Made by a program: the position numbers and the translations under genes. A stretch of 35,530 nucleotides of DNA from Chara braunii (Eukaryota; Streptophyta; Charophyceae; Charales; Characeae), in contig BFEA01000900.1 in NCBI GenBank assembly GCA_003427395.1, positions 307,338 through 342,867 of the forward strand, given 5' to 3'. Positions 10,511-21,029 of the stretch are shown here, piece by piece (within the stretch, counting starts at the first letter, position 1; every line of letters begins with the position of its first letter). The notes beneath the pieces are model-generated. The model saw nothing but the letters and a program-made list of their open reading frames with translations. It had not been told where the DNA came from and made no database searches.

Positions 10511-10601
10511 GACAGACCACGGTTTTGGCAAACGATGCGCCCGCAAAGGGCATGCTAATCTTTTTCGTATTGTTCCAATTTTAACAGATGTCCCGAAGGA
10601 C
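10511..10601 (-). ncRNA. U6 snRNA-derived sequence (pseudogene-like) in 3' LTR
   Basis: Read on the minus strand from 10601, it begins GTCCTTCGGGACATC, continues TTAAAATTGGAACAATAC and AAAGATTAGCATG, and then becomes divergent to about 10511. The first 51 nt follow U6 spliceosomal RNA at roughly four of five positions: the 5' stem-loop, the region before the ACAGAGA box, and GATTAGCATG. The ACAGAGA box itself is altered (ACGAAAA), so a working U6 is unlikely. It lies about 1 kb inside the LTR's outer (U3) end, in sense orientation to the element. No pol III TATA or upstream element is evident. The 5' LTR lost this segment. Confidence 0.75.
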
Positions 10602-11398
10602 ACGTTCGGGCAATGCCCCACGGCGCTCCCAAGGGCCACTCGCCCCTTTTCTTTTGCACAGCAGGACACGAGTTCAAGGGCACGATCCTCCTGGCCTGTC
10701 TGAAGCACGGCCTGGGTAGCGTGGGTCTTGGTGCAGGTCTTGGTGTGGTAGCAAATACCCGAAACCGGAACCTTCAGGCCCGAAATGGGCGCAGGCTATA
10801 TGCACTCGCGGCCTCTGCCCCCGCGCCCTGGGCCGCTTTGCCAAGGCCTTGTCTGTCCTTTTCAGGTCCCAACCGGCACGCTCATCGCCTTCTCGCAGCA
10901 GTTAAGGCTTGCGGCCGATGCACCTACAAAACGGGGCCCCGCCACTCAGTTTTGTTTCTCCTCCACGTAGGCTAATCACCCACCGTCTTGCCTGCACGGC
11001 GATCTCGCCGGCCCAAGTCTTTCTCACCAGCATCCCGAACACGTAGGACCCTAAACAACTCGTCAAAAAGCAGCACGGGCTCAAAACACTTGGTTGCTGC
11101 TCCCGCCGAAGGTCCTTAAAACCCGGCGTCGCGCCCGACCCGTAGAGGACGAGCACAATAAAAATAGTAATACGGACAACAATAAGACCCCGCCCCCGCG
11201 CAGCCCAGGCCTCGGCGGCCGCACCTCGTCGCCGCACGAAGTCGCGCTGTCGTTGTCGATGTCGCCGTCGGGGTCGTTCTCCGCACGCGCACTCGACTTG
11301 GTCAAACATAGCCATCGAAAGGAAATATCCCCTAGGCCGTAGTTTTATCCAGAGTAACAAAAAATAAAAACCTTAAAGATAACAATAAACTTAGACAG
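10602..11398. other. Outer LTR segment, no gene seen (3' LTR)
   Basis: GC-rich sequence. 10602-11091 is missing from the 5' LTR by deletion, but parts of the surrounding segment are recognisable in the older LTR, so it is ancestral. 11092-11398 is nearly identical to 22761-23067. I see no supported coding region. Confidence 0.5.
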
Positions 11399-11416
11399 AC
11401 CGGCGCCCGCGCCGGT
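11399..11416. repeat. GC-rich hairpin ACCGGCGC-CC-GCGCCGGT (3' LTR)
   Basis: A perfect 8-bp stem with a 2-nt spacer, also present at 23068-23085 but not seen in the older LTR. It resembles a bacterial terminator in shape, but that is not meaningful in a plant LTR. Confidence 0.7.
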
Positions 11417-11589
11417 TTCGTAATCAACATCAGGGAATGAATCACGCGCGCCTTAAACATGCGCGCCCACACACTCTTTACTCTAGTCAACCATCCAATC
11501 AACGTAAACCCCAGACGCAGCCGCGCCTAGCGCGATATACTTAAACTTTGAACCAGAACTATCTCTTGTCACTTGCACAAACCAGGGCG

Positions 11590-11619
11590 GATACCCCTGT
11601 AAAGGTATTCGCACGGACA
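11590..11619. repeat. LTR terminus with adjacent dyad (3' LTR, interior junction)
   Basis: The dyad ATACCCCT-GT-AAAGGTAT is an imperfect form of the perfect ATACCCTTGTAAGGGTAT at 23260-23277 and 28722-28739. It stands about 12 bp from the terminal CGGACA. On the sense strand the LTR therefore starts with TGTCCG and this dyad follows at once. Confidence 0.75.
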
Positions 11620-13199
11620 ACTTACCGGACCATATTAAGCGACGTCCCCGTCGCTTCGCAAAATCGAAAAGCTTTCAGATTACCCAAGCTGCTGACGAAA
11701 GGAGGGACCAATCCAATTAATCGAGAATTTGGGGCAAAAGCCTCCATCCATCTGTACTTACCCACCGGTATACGGCCAACATATCACTGGGTCTTTAGTT
11801 ATCCCTCCTCTTTTTAGGATGAACCTCCCCAGGACCTATTCAAAACACCTTCATTTTGAAGATGAGTCTTCCAACAAAATCATATCAGCCCCTCTTTCCA
11901 AAAATCTGAAGGGGTTTTAACCCATAAAACTTTTCCAGTCATGGAAGTCACTGCCACTGACAAGACCGTTTGCAACCTCCAATAAGGTTAGTGAAGGGTC
12001 CCTGACGTCGGCGGGTCTCCCTACCGCAGGGCGCTTTTACTAGCCCTTTTTGTGACTAGGCATACAGGACTGCTGACACTAGCGGTTCGTCCCTTACCCT
12101 CTGACGCGCACAAAACCCACTTGCGATTCACAACCAAAGGCCAAGACATGAGGGGCTTCTGATTCTGGCGGGTTTTCTCATCCGCTGAAGACGGCCCTCA
12201 ACGACAGCTGAGAACCAACAAGGTGGAATTTGCCGATTCTGGCCGGGGATAAAATTTTCCCAAAATCTTCCAGGGAAACATGACCCTTTTCGTCAGACTT
12301 TATCACTCATCAGTCAGCTTACCATGCTAAAAATCTTTTTATTCACCTTTGATTCTGCAAAGGTGCCTCTCAGAATAGATCTCACAGTCATCCCTTCTCT
12401 CTCTCGGACGAGCTTTCACACGACCTTTTTAACAATATACCCTTTTCCAGAAACCAAAGGGTCTCATTACAGAACAAAACACCCCCTCTTCCGAAAATCA
12501 CGAGGGGTCTCATCACAAAACCAAACATCCCCCCTTTTTCCAAAACTCTACGGGGGTCTCATTATGGAACAAACATCACTGAGAGACCATCTTACGGGTC
12601 CTCATCACATTCAACCAACCAACAATCAGCATGGTAAGCGTTTTGAGCCTCCTGGGCTCGTAAATCTTTTAAAATCCTCACAACTTTTCACAAACATACT
12701 GCACTCCTTCCCCTTATACTCTGCCCCATCAACTGCCCGTAGGCAGGTCGCACGAGTATACCGAGGAGTAGGCAGCTTTACATGTCACATAGTCGCACAT
12801 CTTTCACACAAAGCCAACATTCATCAGGATAAAACCTCACAAGTGAGGACGATAGTGATCGTCACAAAAACCAAACCTCATAGGGTCTCCACTCAATATG
12901 TACACCAAGATAATAAATGTCTCTCTCAAAAACAACATAGGTACCCAGCCCTCACGTCCTACCCTGCTGAGTAGCCCGTGTCTCGAACACCCGATTACCT
13001 CGGAATATACCCAATCATACACAAAAGCTCAAATCACGCAATCTATTCCAATCGTACACGCCAACATATCACTCATCTGGACGCGACCATCTAAACCACA
13101 CCAAAGGAAGAAACAATTGGTTCGTCCAGTACTACAATCTGCTTATGTACAGACGGACAGGGTAGTCGTGACTACACCTAGATATGCACACCCCATATA
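11620..13199. other. Non-coding 3' interior of the 20-kb element
   Basis: It lies between the gag end and the 3' LTR. It is colinear with 28751-30831 of the older element, for example CCATATTAAGCGACGTCC at 11630 and 28770, and GGCAGGTCGCACGAGTATACC near 12743 and 30248. It holds short GGGGTCTCA-type repeats (12460-12580) and no supported gene; the 216-aa plus-strand open frame at 12324-12974 is antisense and low-complexity. No purine tract of the usual polypurine type directly adjoins 11619. The nearest sense-strand purine tracts lie near 11804-11816, 11885-11892 and 12529-12541. Confidence 0.55.
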
Positions 13200-15362
13200 C
13201 ACAAAACTTTGATCCTACTGACTTGTAGGCGAACCAGTTCTCACTCACTCATTGCCTCCTGGCCTCGTACTCCTATTTACAGCCCAAGTTACTTTACCGG
13301 ACTATTATTGCGAGAGTTTCCCTCCAACCTGTTTTCCTTCTCCCGCAATCAACTCCCATGGTCTAAGTCGTCTGTCTCCAACTGAGCCTAGACTATATCG
13401 GGTCGGTCGCTTCTCTTCCCTTATCATTCCTTTCCTTTTTTTTCCTTCGGGCTCGTCCCACTTCCTTACACCTGCGAGGCGTATGACCCGTCTTTCCGCA
13501 GTAATTACACACAATTCTTGATCACTGCTCTCTCCACCTCCTACTTTTCCGGCTTGCCCAACTAGACGCTGGTACCATCTTCTTGTCACTACCTTCTCCC
13601 CTAGGATCAGGTACAGCGAAAGGTTGGGCTACCCCAACTTCTTCTTGACTTTCTCATTTTTCTTGCCCTTTCCTGCTTGGAATGTTAGTCGTTCTCTCGC
13701 AGGTAGGGATCACAACAACATTCTTTGCCTTCTTCTGCACCTCTCCTTTCTTTGCAGGTGGCTCACGTTTTCTCCCTTTACCCCACCTATGATTCCGCTC
13801 GCTCGCCTTACCATCCTTCCGAGGCTCATCTTCCACGCCTTCAGAGGTGCCAGCCGCCAATTCACCTGTCCTCTTGCCTGCCTCATCCCTTTCACAGTCT
13901 CTTAACTCCTTCCTCCTTCTGGCTTCGCGTAGGATGTGGCAAAGGTACTGATCAAAGTCTTCTCCCACAAAATTTTCTCGTATCTTGTCCCATATAAGTC
14001 CTCCCGTCCCTCGGATCAGGTCTCGCTGCTCTTCACCTGTAAAATGCATAAGGAAGAAAAAACATTTGTCATAACTGTTCCTCTCCCAATCGGTACTTAT
14101 TCCTCATGCCATCATAAAACTTCTTCCATGATAACCCTGCTTTCCTGATCACTCCATCGACATCCTCCTGTAGGTCAACATGAATATACCTTATAACCTC
14201 CTTCAACATCTGCTCCTCATTCCACTCACACTGGACCGCTACCTGCTCAAACTTGCTAAGGAAGCTAGAGACGTGGTTACCGTCGAAGAAGCCGATCTCA
14301 ACCTTCGGCATGTTGTCACGCTCCCAGTCTCGCATGCTGAGCAAGTCAACAAACTCCTTGGCCCCAATCCTTCTTGAGGGTCCTCCATCTCAGGTTCCTT
14401 CGACCCCATCACCTGTTGGACAAACAACGTTTGGTTAACATCGAGACTCGAGATGAGTCATGTATCAAAATACAGAACCTATCATACTAAACTTAACCCT
14501 ACACTTGCATTTGCAATACCATAGGTCGCGTACATCTCATACTGGCAGGGTTCCTGAAGGCTAGTCATAGGCAGACAGTAGTGGTCACTACGACAGTAGA
14601 TAGCGAGAGCCCTATCGTCAAGTCTGAAGGAGAGCACTTTAGTAAGACGGTAAAAGGTTCCTTCTATCGGTCCACTGCTGCCCGTAGCCCATCCCAGTCT
14701 TCAATTTCCTCATTTGGATCATGTGAAATGACATTTACATCAACTATATTGGCCATGTTCCTGAGCCACTGACTAGAAGGTGCGAATTTCGAGTTTAAGT
14801 ACATACCATATATCAGTTCGCAGGTATAGCATTCATATTCCCAGTCTCGCGCCCTCATAGCAGCTTCAGTTGCCGCCTCTATCCTTGCCTGCCCACCAAA
14901 GCTCTTCTCAATAAGGAACTCAGGCAGGGTGACTCGCAGTGGAGCTGACGGAAGCGCGAACTCCCCAGAGCACTTAACCTCTACATGGGTTAGTACTCGC
15001 TCTTCTCTGTCACGGGACACTTCTCTCGCCCACTTTGTTGCAGCAGCCTCGGCTACCCTCAAAGGCTTGGCAGTCAGACTCCCATGCCCAAGCGCCAACT
15101 CTATCCCATGCTCGACCCAAAAGGTGGCTGAGGCATACAGGGTCACCTTTACAATTGCGCATTCCCGCTGATCGTCGAACCCAGACTCGATCCAGACAAA
15201 GACGTCCGTGCCCATCATCACGCCCAACCATGATGAAATATACTCGCCTTCTTTGTCCCGCCTGGGTAAAGACACCTCGAGTCCTCCCTCTTTCTTAACC
15301 GACCCGAGCATCAAACCACATCGCTTAACCCTCACTTTACGCTTCTTATCCAGCACTGTCTG
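13200..15362 (-). pseudogene. Decayed retrotransposon gag (gag1)
   Basis: Gag proteins bind genomic RNA and form the cytoplasmic virus-like particle. The open frame begins after a TAG at 15363-15365, with the first ATG at 15309-15311, some 300 nt past the PBS. The N-terminal part (to 14664, about 230 codons) is unfamiliar. A second segment in another frame (14344-14069) has a FFDGNHVSSFLSKFEQ-like start and a helical body typical of plant Ty3-type gag cores. A third frame (14049 to about 13453) is charged and Lys/Arg-rich and ends with a CCHC zinc knuckle. At least two frameshifts and several stops (for example TGA at 13654-13656 and 13522-13524, TAG after the knuckle) break the gene. Near 13245 a TGA stands where the older element's gag2 has TGG. 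The C-terminal tail aligns with that of gag2, but the rest does not. Confidence 0.8.
13468..13509 (-). other. CCHC zinc knuckle of gag1
   Basis: The codons read C-NY-C-GKTG-H-TPRR-C, an exact CX2CX4HX4C knuckle. The Cys codons are at 13507-13509, 13498-13500 and 13468-13470, and the His codon at 13483-13485. It is in the same frame as the 14049-13654 segment, which supports calling that segment the gag C-terminus. Confidence 0.92.
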
Positions 15363-15605
15363 CTACCAATCATTCTGCGCAGACCAGTCGATAAAGCGGA
15401 AATGGCCACTTCGCCTCAATCACCAACCTGCCTTAAATCTAGACCCGATTCTTAAGGATCTCTCAACTCTACGACACTTCCAATCAATAGTCGAGATATC
15501 AACTGATCACTCATATAGTCCTCATAAAGACTTCTTATCTTTGCCTATTTCTCACTTCAGATACCCGGATGTCGTTCCACCACGGACAACGGTAGGCAAC
15601 CGTTA

Positions 15606-15623
15606 TCCCCGGCAACGGCGCCA
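15606..15623 (-). other. Primer-binding site, tRNA-Asp type
   Basis: The minus strand reads TGGCGCCGTTGCCGGGGA, starting 2 nt after the LTR end at 15626. It is the complement of the CCCCGGCAACGGCGCCA end that I know for plant tRNA-Asp including CCA. This fixes the element's orientation, and identifies 15626-23288 as the 5' LTR. The opposite orientation has no PBS after 11619. Confidence 0.92.
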
Positions 15624-17092
15624 CTTGTCGAGCGCATCGGTCTAGCACCGCACGGGGCAGCGCCGGACCCTCCCGGCCGCGTCACGCAGGAGTTGGTCTA
15701 AATCCTCGTCACGAATATACATGGAGCTTCCGCAAGCCGCTCCGGCCGAGTGCGCCAGCCATACCTCTCGCGAACCCCTACGACAGAATAGGGCCTACAC
15801 GAGGCATGGCTTACCTACACCTTACAGGAGCTGTCACCTCCCTTCGGTGGGCGTATCCCTGCCGAGCTACCAGTCCACACTACGAAAGCTAATCAGTTAC
15901 AATCGCAGAGGTGGACCAGCCGAGGGCGTTTCTCGTTCGTTGTAGCATAGGGGGTACGCGCGGTAATACGCCTATCGGACCCGCACGTGAACCGACATCT
16001 TGGGGGGCTGAAGTCCCAAGCACGGCCCATCGTCGGTCGACTAGGATGCATCCCACACACCACGCGTACACCACTTTACGAACATAAAAACAACACACAC
16101 ATACACACATACGAAACGACACAGCACAAACAACGCGACAACGCTCCTAGCCCCACAGTAGCCAGCCCATAACTTTCCAATGCGGAAATCGAATAGGCGT
16201 CGCGCGCGAGACTTATTATAAAACCGCGAGGACGCAGGGCTAACTCATATTGACTCGCAATGCAAGCGTACGCAAGCGGTCGCAATGATGGTGTACCATG
16301 TAGTACCCATACTCATGCGGTCCTCGTTAATCTCGAGGGTCGCACTCGACACTCAAGTGTCCGTTGACACGCGCCTTGTTGGTTAATCGCTCAACGCTGG
16401 ACAACCGTCGAGCGCAGTCGAAGACCACACACCCTCTTCTGCACCTTATGCAGAGCGGGTGGTACACAGGTCCATACCTGTGGTGGCAGTCGCCTCTTAC
16501 TGCCCTGGAGATGAGTCCCACTCCGGGCCTGGGCGGAAGTCAAGGGGTTTGACTTTGACGGCTGCCACGGACTACAACGTCCAACCATACAACTCTAAAA
16601 AGCAAGGGCAAAAGGGGAGATCCCCCCCCTTTTCTCTCAAGGCATAATCTGACTAACCTTATGCACAATCACAGTAGGCCTCTCAAATACCCAGGACACT
16701 TATAAATATATGAGGGTTAATTATATAGGACGATTACTTCTCACAGTCACAGTGAGGCTCCTCTCAACCATATATATATGTAATCGCAGGCAATCACATC
16801 CAGAGCCCGATCCACAAACGCACCTGCAATCACATCAAGGATTCGATCAAAAGTCCACGCACTACACGGGGTCAACTTCAACCATTCATTGCCCTCATAC
16901 CCCTCGCTTTAGCCATACAAGTCTCAACTCGTGCATTTCTCAAATAAATACCTAGTACTTTCGTTAGATGGCCATTCAATAAAGTCCGGGTGAAAACACA
17001 ACAAAACAGTTCAATAACAAGGCTAAAGCCTTTAGGTTGAGTGACAGGAGTGAATTGGAGTTGAATCGTAAACCGACGAATCGGCAACCGAC

Positions 17093-17111
17093 CTGTTATC
17101 AGTGATAACAG
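17093..17111. promoter_or_regulatory. Conserved palindrome CTGTTATCAGTGATAACAG (5' LTR)
   Basis: A perfect 9-bp dyad around G, the counterpart of 4629-4645 and 23982-24000, with conserved flanks. Confidence 0.6.
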
Positions 17112-17379
17112 AAGATGATCCTCAAGGGATTAAGTTGAACCTAGTCCAAGTCCTGAATCGAAGTCCAAGAAAAGCCTGTACCATAAGACAGGTCAATGCC
17201 CAAGCTAAGTCATCAGCACATGGGGGATAAAACTCCATAACACATTCTCACTCAATGTCGCCTGCCAATTAAGTCTACGCCTGCCCCTAAGCCAGTGCCC
17301 AAGCAAAGGAGGGCTAATGACAGAATCTCCCCTATTCGGAGTGGACTACCAGAATCGTCACCTGTCAAAATATAATCTA

Positions 17380-17945
17380 TTTTCGGCAGCGCTTCCCGTA
17401 GGAAAAATGTCTTTCTAGAAATTATATAAATAAAAAAATGAGAGCAGAAATAATCTCCAACTATGGAAAGTCAAATTCTGTGTAACTCCGTGAATTAGTA
17501 AAAATTTTGGACAGCATTCCCTTTAGAAAGGGAGACTTTCCAGATTTATACTAAGTCAGATATGAACTCAAAAGACAACTTGAATTCAATTTAGACAAGA
17601 TATAACTAACTCATTAATTTTGCCAAAATTTCGGCAACACTCCCTTTAGAAAAGTGCTTTCCCAAAATTTATACAAGGCTAAGTTCAGAATCTGTAAGAA
17701 ACTTTGACTTCTCAAAGTCCAATTTTGCCTAACTTCCTGAATTAGCAAAAATTAAGGCAACACTCCCTTTAGTTATGAGACTTTCCAGATTTTTACTAGG
17801 TCAGATATAAAGAAAAGACAAGTTGAACTTTGACAAGTCAAAAATTGACTAACTCCCTGGATTTGTAGAAATTTCGGCAGCGCTTCCCGTAGAGAAAGTA
17901 GCTTGTCAAGATTTATACAAAGCCAAGTATAAGAAAAAATCCCAG
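17380..17945. repeat. ~122-bp tandem repeats, five units (5' LTR)
   Basis: Units begin near 17394, 17510, 17632, 17754 and 17876. They correspond one to one with those at 4915-5510. Confidence 0.85.
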
Positions 17946-18209
17946 AAAATGCAAGAATTGACCTAAGCAAAAAAAAGTTACTACAAAAAATGCAGGAATT
18001 GACACTAACTCCTATGACTCTAACACGTGGCGAGCGACTGAAGCAACTACCTATCAAACTAAAACTCAGACCAAGTAGTAGCCTCACTCAGTCACATTCA
18101 GGCCAAACCACAAAGGTACGTACTCTCACCATCCCCAACTCAACTTGAACAAATAATAGTTCATGATCCTTCAATGCTTTAGCCCTTTATACCCTGCTTA
18201 CATAAGGCA

Positions 18210-19145
18210 TAAGTCACGACGCCTGAACTTACGAAGCGCGCCCAACTTTGCCAGGCCTAGAGTCAGAATACCTTAACTTATAGAGCGTTCAAACTTGGCC
18301 AAATATACACAAACAGAGGGCACAACTACTTTTCTCTTGTTTGGGCACATGACTAGACCACTCTAGTCGCCCTGAACTGTTTAAAGTATCCAAGTAATAT
18401 ATACTTATCTTCACCTTTGTCTTCTAAGGCTGCATATGAATGAACTAACTTAAGTTCAGCCTGCCCCAGTTTACCATCAGTTCTATTCTTAGTTATACTC
18501 TCTTCAAGTTGTGATACGGCTATAGTCAGACCACCTAAACTTATAGAACAGTCTGATTAGCTCGTTCTTAAATAGAATAATAGTAAAATATAGCTAAGTT
18601 ATAACCATTGGGTTCCAGCATGTGCAAGGCTTTGAGCCAGACCCCCTTAACTTACAAAAGGATCCAACTCTCTGCCAATTTCATTTCTCTCTGAATCATC
18701 ATGTGTATGACATCGAGTCAGACCCCCTGAACTAACAGAAGGATCTGCCCATTTGCCAAGGTTATTTCTTCATAATAAAGAGCAGGAAGAGGTTGAGCCA
18801 CCTAAACTTATAAAACAGCTCAGACCTCCTCCTTCAGAAACCAAAGAAATAGATAAAAACCCAGTGAAAACAAGGCAACCCAAGGCACCAAAACTTATAG
18901 AATGCCTTAAGTCCCTGAAAATCAGGCGCCGTCAAACCCTCACATGTCAGAGCGGTCAGACCACCTGAACTTACAGAACAACCTGACCCTCCATGCAAGC
19001 CATAGCACTGGGTCTCCCCAAACTTATGGGGACATCTCAGCCTCCACAACAATCGAACCCCCTAAACTTATAGAAGGGTCTGATGCTTGAATCAAAACCA
19101 AAAGAAACAAAGCACAGGGTCTCCCCAAACTTATGGGGACCTCCC
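18210..19145. repeat. AWCTTA-loop hairpin array (5' LTR)
   Basis: The counterpart of 5770-6590. The unit at 18526-18556 keeps TCAGAC/GTCTGA with inner CTA/TAG. An exact 24-bp direct repeat (19010-19033 and 19117-19140) holds the CCCCA-AACTTA-TGGGG hairpin twice, with another CTA-AACTTA-TAG unit between. The 3' LTR has this 24-bp segment once. The first two units (near 18220 and 18260) have lost part of their stems. Confidence 0.82.
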
Positions 19146-21029
19146 AGCCTTATTGACCCAGTCAACCATTACGCAAATCAGCCTGCTATCCTGCCTTTCC
19201 CAGATGCAATTTCCTCTAACAATCTGCTTTCATACAATTAACAAAGTTGAAACTGAAACTTGACAATTATTCATTTACTTAGTTTGATTTAGTGTCCTTA
19301 AGGTCAAACAAAGGTCAAAGTAGGGCTTCATACCACATACTCAGTCAAAAACATAGAAAGAGATACAGTTATGGGTTACAGTCTGGGTTTATAGAGGGAA
19401 TGAAAGGTTACCTTACAGTTCCCTGCCTCCATAACTCCTCCTGAGTTCCGGCAGAGCTCCCGTAATCGGTGGGAGGACTCCCCACAGAGTCTTGTTGCGG
19501 ACCTACGGGTTGCAATCCCACCTGTCGCCTTCCTCTCAGAACCAAAGGACTAGACTTAGAGTAAGAAGGGCAGAAGGAGGGAGTTTTTAGACTCTCATAT
19601 CCAAGGAGGGTGCTCACAGACTCGCAGGAGAGGGCCTTGATGCCTTCAACGCCTAAGGGCCCCACAATGGCAGCCAAGTAACACCGCTTGGTCGACCCGA
19701 AGTCGAACCGCTGGACCTAAACACTCCTGACGGACCCCCAGTTCGCAGCAACTCCCCTCATAGTCCGATCACCCCTCTTTATACCAGCATTTCTCCTTAT
19801 CCCAATCACCGCTGCACAGTGGCTATAGCAGCCGGCCACAACCTATGGTACTAGGTGGTAGTACGCAATAACCAACAACAAGCAGCAGTAGTATGCGGCC
19901 TGCAGCAGTTGGCCACAACTTGGGAACCATCAAGAGTAGCAGTTATGCACAGTCAACAACAACCACAACCCTTTGTGCACAGCAAACAAAAAACATCGGT
20001 CGTGTTCAGTCAACACAGCAGCAGCTGCTCGGAGCGGTCAGCGGTAGTACCCCGTAGTATGCATCAACTTTCCATGGCGTGCCGTAGCCAACGGCGGCCA
20101 GCAACAGTTAGTGCATAGTTTACCGTTGTCGTAGTGGACAACGGGACTTAGGGGGCCAGTAGATAAGCAGCCCGTTAGTGAACCAACGAAGGGCATAGCA
20201 ACACAAACCAACCGGTCACACCGCACAGCGTCACACCGCACAACGAGCACATTATTTTTGCGGAGATCCTCATGCGAGGTAAGCGGAAAACACGCAGCAG
20301 GGCAACCGCGGGGTGCAGACGAGGGCGTCCACACAGTCAACACGGAGTGACCAGCATACGCCCTACTCAGATCACGATTTGAACCTCGCAGACTATTGAC
20401 CCCCTTCCTCCGGTGTGTGCACAGTGGACCGGTACCCATTTCCGACTTTCGTGACTCGCGCCCCCTCGGCTGTCTCGACACGGCTAGCGGGTAGGCCCTG
20501 AGCGTCCCATCTATAGTACACAGCCCAACTGGCCTACTCACACTCATGCGGCCAAATCCTACCGCAGCTAAAAGCCAATGCACGAGGCGTTGTCACCAAC
20601 ATCGGCGGCTTGCATACACCAGGTACGTTTTCTTTCTGTCTTGGTACACCTGGTCTTAAAGCTTGGCCAGGTTCACTCAGTCTCCTTCACCCGCAAACCA
20701 AACACGATGAGTGAGGTTCTTAAGACGGTGACCACCGCAGTTTTCATGAGAACCTCCCACGAACAGGGCAGTCGGTCGCACGCGAAGCAAGGTCCATTAG
20801 CAGGATAGCGCCCGTGGCTTCATCGATGGTAGGCATCCAGACTGCATTCTCGCCAGGTGAGTCTCCCCTTCCACTTGTTCTTTACTGCATGGGTCGAATG
20901 GGGATGAATCTTCCTCCAAAAAGCGGACAGGTACATCCAGAGACTACAAAATCGTTTTTCTCTGTCCTGCGCGCAGTTCCCGCACTCCGCACCTCCAAAC
21001 TCGCAACTCTATCGTGTAATCTGACATAA

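Larger units (their letters stand above)
3159..11619 (-). repeat. 3' LTR of the 20-kb element (8461 bp)
   Basis: Its plus-strand left end TGTCGAGCGC is identical to that at 15626, and its right end CGGACA corresponds to CCGACA at 23288 and 28750. Beyond 11619 similarity to the 5' LTR stops, but similarity to the older element's interior continues, as expected at an LTR/internal junction. This LTR keeps an 878-bp segment (10214-11091, including a U6-like unit) that the 5' LTR has lost. It has one unit fewer in the AWCTTA hairpin array. No open frame in it looks like a conserved gene; those shared with the 5' LTR reflect the LTR duplication. Confidence 0.88.

Noticed and set aside
12324-12974. 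216-codon plus-strand open frame in the interior
   Set aside because: It is antisense to gag, low-complexity, in a segment made of short repeats, and has no counterpart frame in the older element.
4139-15625. CRISPR-like reading of the regularly spaced repeats
   Set aside because: Unit spacing is irregular, the units are diverged, there are no unique spacers or cas genes, and the context is a plant-type LTR retrotransposon.
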